DNA from: Paenibacillus_AR mesotrionivorans
GTDB taxonomy: Bacteria > Bacillota > Bacilli > Paenibacillales > NBRC-103111
NCBI RefSeq assembly: GCF_046098205.1
Contig: NZ_JBJURJ010000025.1
Location: forward strand, 1 to 64,000
Direction: 5' to 3'
DNA: 64,000 bases
Shown here: positions 1 through 8,011 of the stretch, in pieces
Position numbering within the stretch: position 1 is the first letter of the stretch
Layout: each line of letters begins with the position of its first letter
Position numbers and translations under genes: made by a program
The notes under the pieces: model-generated
Databases searched by the model: none
What the model was told of the DNA's origin: nothing
The model's input: the letters and a program-made list of their open reading frames with translations, nothing else

Positions 1-18
1 CGTTTATTTGCTCCCGCG

Positions 19-203
19 CCACGTGCTCCGACCCTGCTAAACCGGAGGGCTTGACAAAAACGTTCATAGCAACGAATCTCAGCAGCGCTATTTGTCCGAA
101 AGGACGCCGAAAAGTCCCTCCAACTGGCGAATAGTGTGTAACAGATTCGTTAGATTTTTATATGGCCCATTTTTCGCGAAATAGCATGTGACAGATTCAT
201 TAG
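19..203. repeat. Four-unit palindromic array E (first unit weak)
   Basis: Three related 26-bp units are visible: forward at 69-94, reverse at 128-153 and reverse at 178-203. They share an ACAGATTC(G/A)TTAG end in the reverse copies. A poorly matching fourth unit sits at the expected place, 19-44. Left-end spacings are 50 (weak), 59 and 50 bp, the same geometry as the arrays at 6218, 19220, 37143 and 53912. The array lies downstream of the glycosyltransferase that ends at 221. The stretch 1-220 holds nothing else that I can recognise. Confidence 0.65.
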
Positions 204-220
204 GTATAAATGAGGTGCTT

Positions 221-1210
221 TTATTGATTCTCGGCAGCACGATAGCGAACCGGCTCCTGCTTTTTTTCCTGGGAGACGCTGTCTTTTAGGATATATAAAG
301 GACGGTTTTTGCTTTCCTCGTAAATCCGTCCCACATATTCTCCCAGAATCCCTATCATCAGCAGGATAACCCCATCCAGCAGCAGGGTTATCCCCATCAG
401 GGAGGTCCAGCCTTTAACCGCCCGGTCCGTAAACATGGCCAGACACAGAATGTAGGCCAGATAAACAAAACCCGCTGCAGACAGCAGCGCTCCCGCATAT
501 CCGGCCAGCTTCAGCGGCTTGGCGGAGAAGGAGGTGATTCCGTCCAGGCACAGCTTGATCATTTTGCGAAGGGGATATTTGGTCTCTCCAGCCAGCCGTT
601 CATCCCGTTCATATTCGATGGCGGTCTGTTGAAAGCCTACCCAACTGACCAACCCCCGGACAAAACGGTTCTTCTCGGTCAGACGGCTCATTTCCGCAAC
701 AACCTTCCGGTCCATCAGCCTGAAATCCCCGGTGTCTACCGGAATCGGAGTGTCCGTACAAGCACGCAGCACCCGGTAGAAGGCGCTGGCGGTGGCCCGC
801 TTGAACCAGGTTTCCCCCTTGCGTCTGAGCCGCTTTGCATATACAACGTCATATCCTTCCTTCCACTTGGCGATCATTGAGGGAATCAGCTCGGGCGGAT
901 CCTGCAGGTCCGCATCAATCAGGATCACCGCATCTCCCGCTGCATGGTCCATTCCGGCGGTGACTGCCACCTGATGCCCGAAATTCCGGGAAAATTCCAG
1001 AAGCCGGACGTTGCTGTCCCAGAAGGCGTATTCCCGGATCATCTCCGCACATCTGTCCCGGCTGCCATCATTCACAAACAACAGCTCGTAGGATTCGCCG
1101 ACTGTGCTCATCGCCATTTTCAAACGGCGGTATGTTTCCTCGATGACCTCCTCCTCGTTATACATGGGAATTACAATGGAATAACGGGGCGTTCCTGCCA
1201 TACGGCTCAT
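221..1210 (-). CDS. Family 2 glycosyltransferase, polyprenyl-phosphate sugar synthase type (YkcC/DPM1/GtrB-like)
   Basis: This 329-residue membrane-attached enzyme probably moves a nucleotide sugar onto a polyprenyl phosphate. The GT-A fold starts at SIVIPMYNEEE (residues 11-21), the metal-binding LIDADLQDPPE lies near residue 100, and two hydrophobic segments near residues 235-300 make the usual C-terminal membrane hairpin. Its start codon overlaps the stop of the GT39 gene upstream by four bases (ATGA), so the two are translationally coupled. The same pairing occurs in Bacillus as ykcC-ykcB, where the first makes the lipid-linked sugar and the second uses it. The actual sugar is unknown. 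An alternative start three codons inside (MAGTPRYS) cannot be excluded. Confidence 0.9.
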   Translation of the reverse strand: MSRMAGTPRYSIVIPMYNEEEVIEETYRRLKMAMSTVGESYELLFVNDGSRDRCAEMIREYAFWDSNVRLLEFSRNFGHQVAVTAGMDHAAGDAVILIDADLQDPPELIPSMIAKWKEGYDVVYAKRLRRKGETWFKRATASAFYRVLRACTDTPIPVDTGDFRLMDRKVVAEMSRLTEKNRFVRGLVSWVGFQQTAIEYERDERLAGETKYPLRKMIKLCLDGITSFSAKPLKLAGYAGALLSAAGFVYLAYILCLAMFTDRAVKGWTSLMGITLLLDGVILLMIGILGEYVGRIYEESKNRPLYILKDSVSQEKKQEPVRYRAAENQ

Positions 1211-3276
1211 CCTCCTTCAGATTCTAGAGTCACCTCGTACAAGGTTCCGCTGCTGCCGCCATATTTGCTCTCCGGGATGGCCTTGCCGTGGGAGGCAATC
1301 CATGCCGTCAAAGCCGAATTCCCTCCTCCCGGCCCGCCGCTATTGGAGATCAGGAAATACTTCACTTTTCCTTCGGCCACCATGGCTCCAAGGGATTCTG
1401 CCGTCAGTATGGGGTCTGATCCGGAGTAACCGCCCATGGCCATCACCGCCGCACCTTTTTCGATAATATAGGGAACTGCCGTATTATAACGGGTTGTGGC
1501 AAACAGGAAGGTCTCTCCGTTTTGGTGCTGCAAAAGATAGTGATACAGCCCTTCATCCACCGTGGATGTGCCGCCCCCTCTTCCTCCCCCGTCTCCTCCG
1601 CCGAAACGGCTGGAGGTGTCCGGTCCCGCTTGGGGCAGCTGGGCGCTCTGGCCGTAGGTGATTGGTGTGGCGGACCAATACAACGGGCCAATGAGGAGCA
1701 CCATGAAGGCCAGCACGGCTGCTGCCGCCGGCACGGCTTTGCGCAGGAGCTTCGCCAGGATCAGAAAACCGGCTGCTGTTCCTCCGGCGGCGGCAATGAC
1801 GAAGGACCATCCGCTTCCTATCTGCTTGTCGTACGGATGTACGAAATACCATTGGAGTGCGGCTGTAGACGCTATTGCAGCAGGGAAAAGCCAGGCAGTC
1901 CAGCCCGCATTCTCACGGTATCTGCGCCACAGCTCCATCCAGCCTGCCCCGGTCAAGGCTGCAAGAGGCGGCGCCAGCATAATCAGATAATAATGGTGGA
2001 AGAATCCGGCAATGCTGAAGAATATCATTCCGGGAAATAGCCACGCCAGCCAGAAGAGGGTTTCCTTGTGGGCGGGAGTCACCTGTTTTCTCCGCACACT
2101 AACCAGCACTCCTGCGGCTCCTACGAATGCAAAAGGGATCAGCCAGCTGGCCTGACCGGACAGCTCCTTCTGGAACAGCCGGAACACTCCTTTGGTGCCG
2201 GTGCCGAACATGCCACCACCTTGGCCGCCGCCGTCTCCCCGGTTCATCAGGCCATCCTGGGGCAGCTGGCCTCCTGCGTCAGGCGGCGTTTGATCTCCTT
2301 GCTGCGGGCGTTGGTTCCCATCCTGACGGAGCTGTCCGTCCTGCTGCGTCCGGGCAGCGTTCGGCTGGGTCCGTCCGTTCTGGGGAGCCTGCCCGGAGCC
2401 TTGTCCGGATTGTCCGGTTTGCGGCAGCTGCATACCGTCACCGCCCCGGCCGCCGTTTCCGCCATCTGCGCCGCCTTCTTGGCCCCCGTCGCCGGTCAGC
2501 CGGGAAACGCCGTTGTAGCCAAAGGCCAATTCCAGCACGGAGTTCGTTTGACTGCTGCCCACATACGGCCGTTTATCCGCCGGCACCATATCCACGATCA
2601 GGGGCCAGGAGAGTGACACCATCACCAGCGCCGCCGTTACCGCAGCCAAACCTGCCAATCTTTTTGGCCAATGGACGCGGTATCCGATCCAATAACACAG
2701 ATAAAACGCCGGCAGCACCAGATAGGCTTGCAGCATCTTCATATTAAAGCCCAGTCCCACAACGGCAAAGGCTGCCGCCAGCAGCCATAAATTGCTTCTG
2801 CGGACGCCGCGAAACAACAGCCAGGCTGCTGCCAAGAGAGTAAACACCAGCATACTGTCGATATTGTTGGTCCGGCTTACTGCCGCGGCGATGGGCGTAC
2901 ACGCCAATGCCAATGCGGCCATCCGGGCTGCCCCTATGCCGAAGGTTGGCTTGACCATTGCATACAGAATAAGCACTGAACCTACCCCCGCCAGCGCTTG
3001 CGGCAGGATCACACTCCAGCCATGGACGCCGAACAAGGCGGCACTGGCTGTTTGAAGCCAGAAGACTACCGGAGGTTTGTCCACCGTTACGAATCCGCCG
3101 GGGTCGAAGGAGCCGTAGAAGAAATTGTGGAAGCTCTGCAGCATGCTGGCCACAGCAGCCGTGTAGTAGGAGTTGGCGTATTGCTCGTTCCAGATGCCGT
3201 AGCCGTTCAGGAAAGCCGCAAGCAAGGCGATAAGCGCCAGCGGAAGATCCCCTTGGGTTTTGCGAAACCACTGCAT
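1207..3276 (-). CDS. GT39/ArnT-type membrane glycosyltransferase (YkcB-like)
   Basis: A 689-residue polytopic membrane protein of the GT-C fold, expected to transfer a sugar from a polyprenyl-phosphate carrier to an outside acceptor. The N-terminal part has about nine hydrophobic helices and an early periplasmic-type loop containing VDKPPVVFW near residue 66, a motif typical of the PMT/ArnT superfamily. A loop of about 100 residues (roughly 260-360) is almost pure Gly, Gln, Asn and Asp and must be disordered. The C-terminal soluble domain (about 545-689) resembles the YkcA/B-type C-terminal domain. The gene is followed by the family 2 enzyme with a 4-base overlap and is divergent from the response regulator at 3545. 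Acceptor and sugar cannot be told from sequence. Confidence 0.88.
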   Translation of the reverse strand: MQWFRKTQGDLPLALIALLAAFLNGYGIWNEQYANSYYTAAVASMLQSFHNFFYGSFDPGGFVTVDKPPVVFWLQTASAALFGVHGWSVILPQALAGVGSVLILYAMVKPTFGIGAARMAALALACTPIAAAVSRTNNIDSMLVFTLLAAAWLLFRGVRRSNLWLLAAAFAVVGLGFNMKMLQAYLVLPAFYLCYWIGYRVHWPKRLAGLAAVTAALVMVSLSWPLIVDMVPADKRPYVGSSQTNSVLELAFGYNGVSRLTGDGGQEGGADGGNGGRGGDGMQLPQTGQSGQGSGQAPQNGRTQPNAARTQQDGQLRQDGNQRPQQGDQTPPDAGGQLPQDGLMNRGDGGGQGGGMFGTGTKGVFRLFQKELSGQASWLIPFAFVGAAGVLVSVRRKQVTPAHKETLFWLAWLFPGMIFFSIAGFFHHYYLIMLAPPLAALTGAGWMELWRRYRENAGWTAWLFPAAIASTAALQWYFVHPYDKQIGSGWSFVIAAAGGTAAGFLILAKLLRKAVPAAAAVLAFMVLLIGPLYWSATPITYGQSAQLPQAGPDTSSRFGGGDGGGRGGGTSTVDEGLYHYLLQHQNGETFLFATTRYNTAVPYIIEKGAAVMAMGGYSGSDPILTAESLGAMVAEGKVKYFLISNSGGPGGGNSALTAWIASHGKAIPESKYGGSSGTLYEVTLESEGG

Positions 3277-3430
3277 ACCGTCCCCGCCCTTCTTTTTTGA
3301 AATAGCCGCAAAAGGTTCTGATATAATGTTGGTGCTGATTGTTTTCTATTCTCCTCTTTTTATCTGAAGCCGTCATGAAGGCAGGCTGAATGTTGCCTGA
3401 AAATCCTTTGGGTTCCCCCAATGCCGCGCT

Positions 3431-3485
3431 GTTCAGCACAGCTTCAGCAGCTCTTCAGACAATCTTCAGCTAATGCTTTTATAAT
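3431..3485 (+). promoter_or_regulatory. Four 11-bp direct repeats abutting a -10 box (OmpR-type box)
   Basis: The hexamer (G/C)TTCAG occurs at 3431, 3442, 3453 and 3464, so four copies sit on an exact 11-bp period. A perfect TATAAT follows at 3480-3485 and there is no good -35 hexamer. Direct repeats on an 11-bp period next to a -10 are the usual target of activated OmpR/PhoB-type regulators, one of which starts at 3545. I infer autoactivation, and possibly control of the divergent glycosyltransferases. Confidence 0.75.
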
Positions 3486-3544
3486 GTAAGAATAATCCCT
3501 GCCTATAGGAAAAGATGAGAATTTACGCTTAGGAGAGACCGCCG

Positions 3545-4231
3545 ATGAAAATGACCAAAGGTGTCAAAATACTGCTTGTGGATGATGAGCCGCATATCCT
3601 GCAATTTCTTGAGCTGGGGCTGGTGAATGAAGGGTTTGATATCCGGACTGCCCCTGACGGGCTGATGGCGGTGACTACAGCCGCTGATTTTCAGCCCCAG
3701 GTGGTGATACTCGATGTGATGATGCCCGGAATGGACGGGTTCGAAGCCTGCCGGATGATGCGCAAAACCGGAATCAATGCCGCCATCATCATGCTCACCG
3801 CCAAGGATGAAATCGAAGACCGGGTGAAGGGGCTGGGGCTGGGTGCCGACGATTACCTGGTCAAACCCTTCAGCTTCGAGGAACTGCTGGCCCGGATTCA
3901 CGCCAGATTGCGCAACCAGTTCCCGAGCCTGCTGGGTGAGGTGAACCAGGGGCCCTTCCGGCTGGACGACCGGCGCAAGGAGATCAGCTACCGGGGACAG
4001 GTTCTGGAGCTGTCTCCCACGGAGTATGAGCTGCTGCACTACCTGGTCATTAACCACGGCATTGTGCTGAGCAAAGCGAAGATTTTGGATTCGGTTTGGG
4101 GCTATGATTTCGGCGGGGAGGAGAACATTGTAGAGGTGTATATCCGCTCTCTCCGGGAGAAATTGGAGGATAAGGAGCATAAGCTGATCCGGACGCTCCG
4201 GGGTTCGGGATACCGGGTTGATCTGCCATGA
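3545..4231 (+). CDS. OmpR-family response regulator
   Basis: A 228-residue cytoplasmic transcription factor. The receiver domain (residues 7-122) has the acidic pair in LLVDDEPH, phosphoacceptor Asp57 in ILDVMMPGMDG and the conserved Lys in YLVKPFSF. A winged-helix DNA-binding domain fills residues 130-228, with ELSPTEYELL and an IVEVYIRSLREK recognition helix. The start is set by TTAGGAGAG, 8 nt upstream. It overlaps the kinase gene by four bases (ATGA), so regulator and kinase are co-translated. Four 11-bp direct repeats in its own promoter suggest autoregulation. The stimulus is unknown; the divergent cell-surface glycosyltransferase pair hints at an envelope role. Confidence 0.95.
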   Translation: MKMTKGVKILLVDDEPHILQFLELGLVNEGFDIRTAPDGLMAVTTAADFQPQVVILDVMMPGMDGFEACRMMRKTGINAAIIMLTAKDEIEDRVKGLGLGADDYLVKPFSFEELLARIHARLRNQFPSLLGEVNQGPFRLDDRRKEISYRGQVLELSPTEYELLHYLVINHGIVLSKAKILDSVWGYDFGGEENIVEVYIRSLREKLEDKEHKLIRTLRGSGYRVDLP

Positions 4232-5856
4232 ATACCCTGGCTCAACGGCTGCGCAGGCTGGCTGTCCCCCAATCCCTGCGCTACCAGCTGGTTACCCGTT
4301 CCCTATTGATTATGGCGGTGCTGCTTTTGTCCATCGGGGTGTTCCAGTATTGGTTCATGAAGAATTTTCTCTACAAAAATCAGGCGGAGGCCATGTTCAC
4401 CCAAATGAACTCGGTGCCCCGGGAACTTGTGGGCGCCGATCCCATGCCCGAGCGCAAGGACAGGCAAAACCAGGGCCAGCGGCCGGACAAACAGTCCGGG
4501 AGCAGCGGAGGTGGAGCGGTGCAGAACCCGCAGGCCTCACCGGCGGATTCTTCTGCGTCGCCGGAAAGCGGGGAAAATGAAGCCACAGCCAACCAGCCCC
4601 GGACTCCGGGTTCTGCGGATGGACGGCGTCCATACTTTTTTTTGCCGGATACAGCCTTGGCTGTGGTAGATGCGAATGGCAATGTGACCAGGCTCTCCGA
4701 GGAAGCGGGCCACCCCATGCCCTCTATCTCCAAGGAGCAATATGCGAAGATTCTGGCGGAGGTGCAGGCTCATAACAAACCCCAGTATTGGGTGGTGGAC
4801 GGCAGCGGCGGCTCAGGCCAGCAGCTGGTGGTATTCCGCTCCACCATGGGTGCGCCGGGACGTGCGGGGGATACCTTCATTCAAATGAGCATGCCTACCG
4901 CACCGCTGGATGATACGGTGCTGCAGCAGCTGATGATTTTTGCCGCTTTGTCGGCGGCGGCGCTCCTGGCTGGCATCGGCTTGTATTTGCCGGTGATCCG
5001 GCGTACGCTGGTGCCCCTGTCACGGATGGTCAGCGCTGTACAGCGGACGGATGCGGGGACCTTGAAGGAACGACTTCCCACCGGGCAAGGCCAGGAGGAA
5101 ATTGACCAATTGGCCAATTCCTTCAATGGCATGCTGCACCGCCTGGACGATTCCTTCCGGGCCGAACGGGAGGCCAAGGAGCAGATGGTCCGGTTTATTG
5201 CGGATGCCTCCCATGAGCTGCGGACCCCGCTGACCTCCATCCACGGCTTCCTGGAGGTGCTGCTCCGCGGCGCCATGAACAAACCAGAGCAGCTCCAAAG
5301 CGCTCTCTCCAGCATGCATGGGGAATCCAAACGCATCAACAAACTGGTGGAGGATCTGCTGCTGTTGGCTAAGCTGGACCGTGCGCCGCAGCTGACCTTC
5401 AAGGATACCTCCCTTGATGAATTAATTCGGGAAATGGAACCCCAGCTGCGGATGCTGGCCGGCAAACGGGAGATTCTCATCTCCTTGCAGCCTCAGGTGA
5501 GAGGTTTGTATGATCCGGACAAAATAAAGCAGGTGGTGCTGAATCTGTTCCACAACGCGGTCCAGCATACCGATCCGGACACCGGCCGGATTTCGCTGAT
5601 TCTGGCCGCCCACAAGGACACGGCCGAGCTGAGTGTGCGCGACAATGGCTCCGGCATTCCGGAGGAGCATCTGCCCCATGTATTCGACCGGTTCTACCGG
5701 AGCGAATCCTCCCGTACCCGCCGCTCTGGCGGCGCTGGCTTGGGGCTGTCCATCTCCAAATCCCTGATCGAGGCCCATGGCGGCGACATTCGGGTGGAGA
5801 GCACCCTTGGGGAAGGCACCACCTTCGCCTTCCGGCTGCCGCGCAAGCAGGGCTGA
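4228..5856 (+). CDS. HAMP-containing sensor histidine kinase
   Basis: A 542-residue membrane kinase, the partner of the upstream OmpR-type regulator. Membrane segments lie near residues 26-47 and 234-255 and enclose an extracytoplasmic sensor of about 185 residues. Within the sensor, residues 75-130 are low complexity and rich in Gln, Pro, Ser, Asn and Gly. A HAMP segment follows (about 255-310), then the H-box SHELRTPLTS with His329. The N-box NLFHNAVQH, G1 DNGSGIPEE, F-box FDRFYR and G2 GAGLGLSIS complete a full HATPase domain. The low-complexity loop resembles the Gln/Gly-rich loop in the divergent GT39 protein. No terminator lies directly behind it; a tandem repeat starts about 40 bp downstream. 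Confidence 0.95.
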   Translation: MNTLAQRLRRLAVPQSLRYQLVTRSLLIMAVLLLSIGVFQYWFMKNFLYKNQAEAMFTQMNSVPRELVGADPMPERKDRQNQGQRPDKQSGSSGGGAVQNPQASPADSSASPESGENEATANQPRTPGSADGRRPYFFLPDTALAVVDANGNVTRLSEEAGHPMPSISKEQYAKILAEVQAHNKPQYWVVDGSGGSGQQLVVFRSTMGAPGRAGDTFIQMSMPTAPLDDTVLQQLMIFAALSAAALLAGIGLYLPVIRRTLVPLSRMVSAVQRTDAGTLKERLPTGQGQEEIDQLANSFNGMLHRLDDSFRAEREAKEQMVRFIADASHELRTPLTSIHGFLEVLLRGAMNKPEQLQSALSSMHGESKRINKLVEDLLLLAKLDRAPQLTFKDTSLDELIREMEPQLRMLAGKREILISLQPQVRGLYDPDKIKQVVLNLFHNAVQHTDPDTGRISLILAAHKDTAELSVRDNGSGIPEEHLPHVFDRFYRSESSRTRRSGGAGLGLSISKSLIEAHGGDIRVESTLGEGTTFAFRLPRKQG

Positions 5857-5892
5857 GTTTTTTTGCAGGATGGAAGCAGATGAATTGGGCTT

Positions 5893-6000
5893 GCGGTAAG
5901 CAGCAGTTGAATCTGTATTTAGCTTAGCAACAGCTGTATCTAACTCGGCTTAGTAACAGCTGAATCAATTCGGATTAGCAACAGCTGAATCTATTTGCGG
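5893..6000. repeat. Tandem 25-27 bp repeat, four copies
   Basis: The core CAG(T/C)TG(A/T)ATC recurs at 5904, 5931, 5957 and 5982, each preceded by a TTAGCAA- or AAGCAG-like stretch. Three copies contain the palindrome CAGCTG. The tract begins about 40 bp after the histidine kinase stop. It is distinct in sequence and period from the four-unit array at 6218. Function unknown. Confidence 0.8.
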
Positions 6001-6023
6001 CATAAAAAAGCAGCTGGACGCGA

Positions 6024-6059
6024 CAAAACCCGCTGGAGACAAAGCTCCGGCGGGTTTTG
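6024..6059. terminator. Hairpin terminator
   Basis: The arms CAAAACCCGCTGGAG and CTCCGGCGGGTTTTG pair over 15 bp with one wobble around a 6-nt loop. The A/T ends allow use in either direction. It sits between the convergent histidine kinase and thrC and probably ends the kinase transcript. Confidence 0.75.
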
Positions 6060-6077
6060 CTGTGTTATCAGGGTTGT

Positions 6078-6150
6078 AGGTATGTTTCTCGACTGAAAGT
6101 GTGTGTCTAGAGTGAATGTGTGTTCTCAGCTGTACGTGTGTTTTCTTATC
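6078..6150. repeat. Short tandem repeat of 18-20 bp
   Basis: About four degenerate copies of TGTGTNTTCTCNNCTGAA-like units follow one another between 6078 and 6150. The run is imperfect and may be a remnant. No coding or RNA signature is visible in it. Confidence 0.5.
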
Positions 6151-6217
6151 TGAACGAATACTTCGAGGCTGCAATCCACTTGCTTACTAAAGTGTATGCA
6201 GACATCACGAAGCCCGC

Positions 6218-6402
6218 TATCCTGCAAAAGTGCAGTTATTTTCAGCCAATACGCTGCGTTGGACGAGTTATCCTGCAAAAGTGCAGTTATTTAGGGGTGT
6301 GACCTCCCCGGAAGGGCTGAATCCGCAAAATAAATGTATTCTTGCAGGATAAGCCCTGCCGGATAGCCTTGCCCGCGGAAATAACTGCACTTTTGCATTT
6401 CG
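6218..6402. repeat. Four-unit palindromic array A
   Basis: Units of 24 bp sit at 6218-6241 and 6269-6292 (forward, near-identical, core CCTGCAAAAGTGCAG) and at 6328-6351 and 6379-6402 (reverse, a few mismatches each). Left-end spacings are 51, 59 and 51 bp and the total is 185 bp. Geometry and orientation match arrays B, C, D and E although the unit sequence is unrelated to theirs. The array lies between two convergent genes. Confidence 0.85.
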
Positions 6403-6456
6403 CGCTCCCGGAAGCCTAGCTCATCAGCTTTGGAAGTCCCCGCCCCAACTCCAGCT

Positions 6457-7851
6457 TTACTTCAAAAACGCCTCGATTTCCTCCAGCACCCGGCCATAGG
6501 AATGCTTCACAACCTTCTGGTGCTGGGGCTTCTCGAACAGTCCGGCAATCTCCGGCGGGAAGCTCTGCTCAATGCCGCACAGCCGCACGGACTCGTCGAA
6601 CTTGGCCGGATGGGCGGTGGCCAGAGCCACACAAATCTCATCGGTGCCCTTGCCCACCGCTTCATAGGCCGCTACGCCGCAGGCGGTGTGGGGATCCAGC
6701 AGATAGGCATATTTCTCCCAGGCGCCGCGGATAGTGTCCAGACACTCGGAGCCGCCTACGCCATAAGCTGCAAAATCCGCCTGGGCCTGCTCCAGATCCT
6801 TGCCGCTGACCCGGATCGCCCCTTCCTTCTGGAAGGCGGTCATCAGGAAGCGCACGGTCTCCGGGCTTTCTTTGTACATATAATACAGGTACCGCTCGAA
6901 ATTGCTGGCAATCTGGATATCCATGGAAGGGCTGTAGGTGGTGCGGAACGCACCCGGCTCATAAATCCCTTCATTCACGAAACGGGCCAGGATATTGTTC
7001 TCGTTAGTGGCAATCAGCAGCCGCCCAACGGGCAAGCCCATTCTTTTGGCCAAATAACCGGCGAAGATATCCCCGAAGTTGCCTGTGGGTACGCTGAAGC
7101 TGACGGTTTTGCCAGAGCCGGCGCCAACCGTGCGGAAATACGCATAGAAGTAGTACACCGTTTGAGCCAGAATACGCACAAAGTTAATGGAATTGATGGC
7201 CCGCAGATGGTACTTGCCCTTCAGCTCCAGATCGGAGAACATCTCCTTGATGATCCGCTGACAGTCGTCGAAGTTGCCCTCCACGGAGAGATTCAGCACA
7301 TTCTGATCGTCTACCGTGGTCATCTGCAGCTCCTGTACCTTGCTGACCTTGCCGTGGGGATGCAGGATACAGATACGGATACCTTCCTTGCCCCGGACGC
7401 CGGCAATGGCCGAAGCCCCCGTGTCCCCTGAGGTGGCGCCGAGAATATGGATGATTTCGCCGCGGGTTTTGGACACATACGCATAGAGATTGCCCATCAG
7501 CTGCAGGGCGATATCCTTAAACGCAAAGGTAGGGCCGTGGAACAGCTCCAGCACATACAAGCTGTCATCCAGCTTCTTCACCGGCGTAACCTCCGGGTGG
7601 CGGAAGGTGCTGTAGCTGTCGTTTATGATCGTTTTCAGGTCCTCCCGGGGGATTTCACCATTGGTGAACAGGCCGAAGATTTCCAGCATCAGCTCCTGAA
7701 AAGAAAGCTTCTCCCAACCTTTCAGAGTATCCGCGCTTACGGACGGTATGGCGTCAGGCACCATCAGGCCGCCGTCATCGCCAAGCCCCATCAGAAAGGT
7801 CTCGATGAAGCCCGCTTTCTTCACATTTCCTCTTGTACTGACAAAATGCAT
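6457..7851 (-). CDS. thrC: Threonine synthase
   Basis: A 464-residue cytoplasmic PLP enzyme that converts O-phosphohomoserine to threonine. It is of the longer form with the N-terminal extension (MHFVSTRGN), as in E. coli, not the short Bacillus subtilis type. The PLP-binding lysine is K112 in GPTFAFKDIALQ. The phosphate-binding ATSGDTGASA and the VPTGNFGDIFAGY segment are both present. It is a single gene with its own promoter at 7880-7907 and a GGGGAG ribosome site. No homoserine kinase or dehydrogenase gene lies beside it. The family assignment is firm. Confidence 0.96.
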   Translation of the reverse strand: MHFVSTRGNVKKAGFIETFLMGLGDDGGLMVPDAIPSVSADTLKGWEKLSFQELMLEIFGLFTNGEIPREDLKTIINDSYSTFRHPEVTPVKKLDDSLYVLELFHGPTFAFKDIALQLMGNLYAYVSKTRGEIIHILGATSGDTGASAIAGVRGKEGIRICILHPHGKVSKVQELQMTTVDDQNVLNLSVEGNFDDCQRIIKEMFSDLELKGKYHLRAINSINFVRILAQTVYYFYAYFRTVGAGSGKTVSFSVPTGNFGDIFAGYLAKRMGLPVGRLLIATNENNILARFVNEGIYEPGAFRTTYSPSMDIQIASNFERYLYYMYKESPETVRFLMTAFQKEGAIRVSGKDLEQAQADFAAYGVGGSECLDTIRGAWEKYAYLLDPHTACGVAAYEAVGKGTDEICVALATAHPAKFDESVRLCGIEQSFPPEIAGLFEKPQHQKVVKHSYGRVLEEIEAFLK

Positions 7852-7879
7852 GGTGATTGCTCCCCGCTGTTTTTTCCCT

Positions 7880-7907
7880 ATTATATCAGAACTCGCCGGT
7901 TACACAA
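7880..7907 (-). promoter_or_regulatory. thrC: Sigma-A promoter of thrC
   Basis: On the minus strand TTGTGT (7902-7907) and a perfect TATAAT (7880-7885) are separated by 16 bp, 29 bp ahead of the thrC start codon. No T-box or other long leader fits in the remaining space. Confidence 0.75.
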
Positions 7908-8011
7908 CCTTTGAAACCGCCCGTTCAAACACATTTCGCCATTTGTCCGCGGATGGCGGACAGGACAGCCGGAACAGGGGGTTTTCCCGGACTCTGCCCA
8001 GGAAAGCCGCT

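Noticed and set aside
7852..7980. T-box or threonine attenuator ahead of thrC.
   Set aside because: The promoter lies only 29 bp from the start codon, so no long leader can exist; a small GTCCGC/GCGGAC stem further upstream is outside the transcript.
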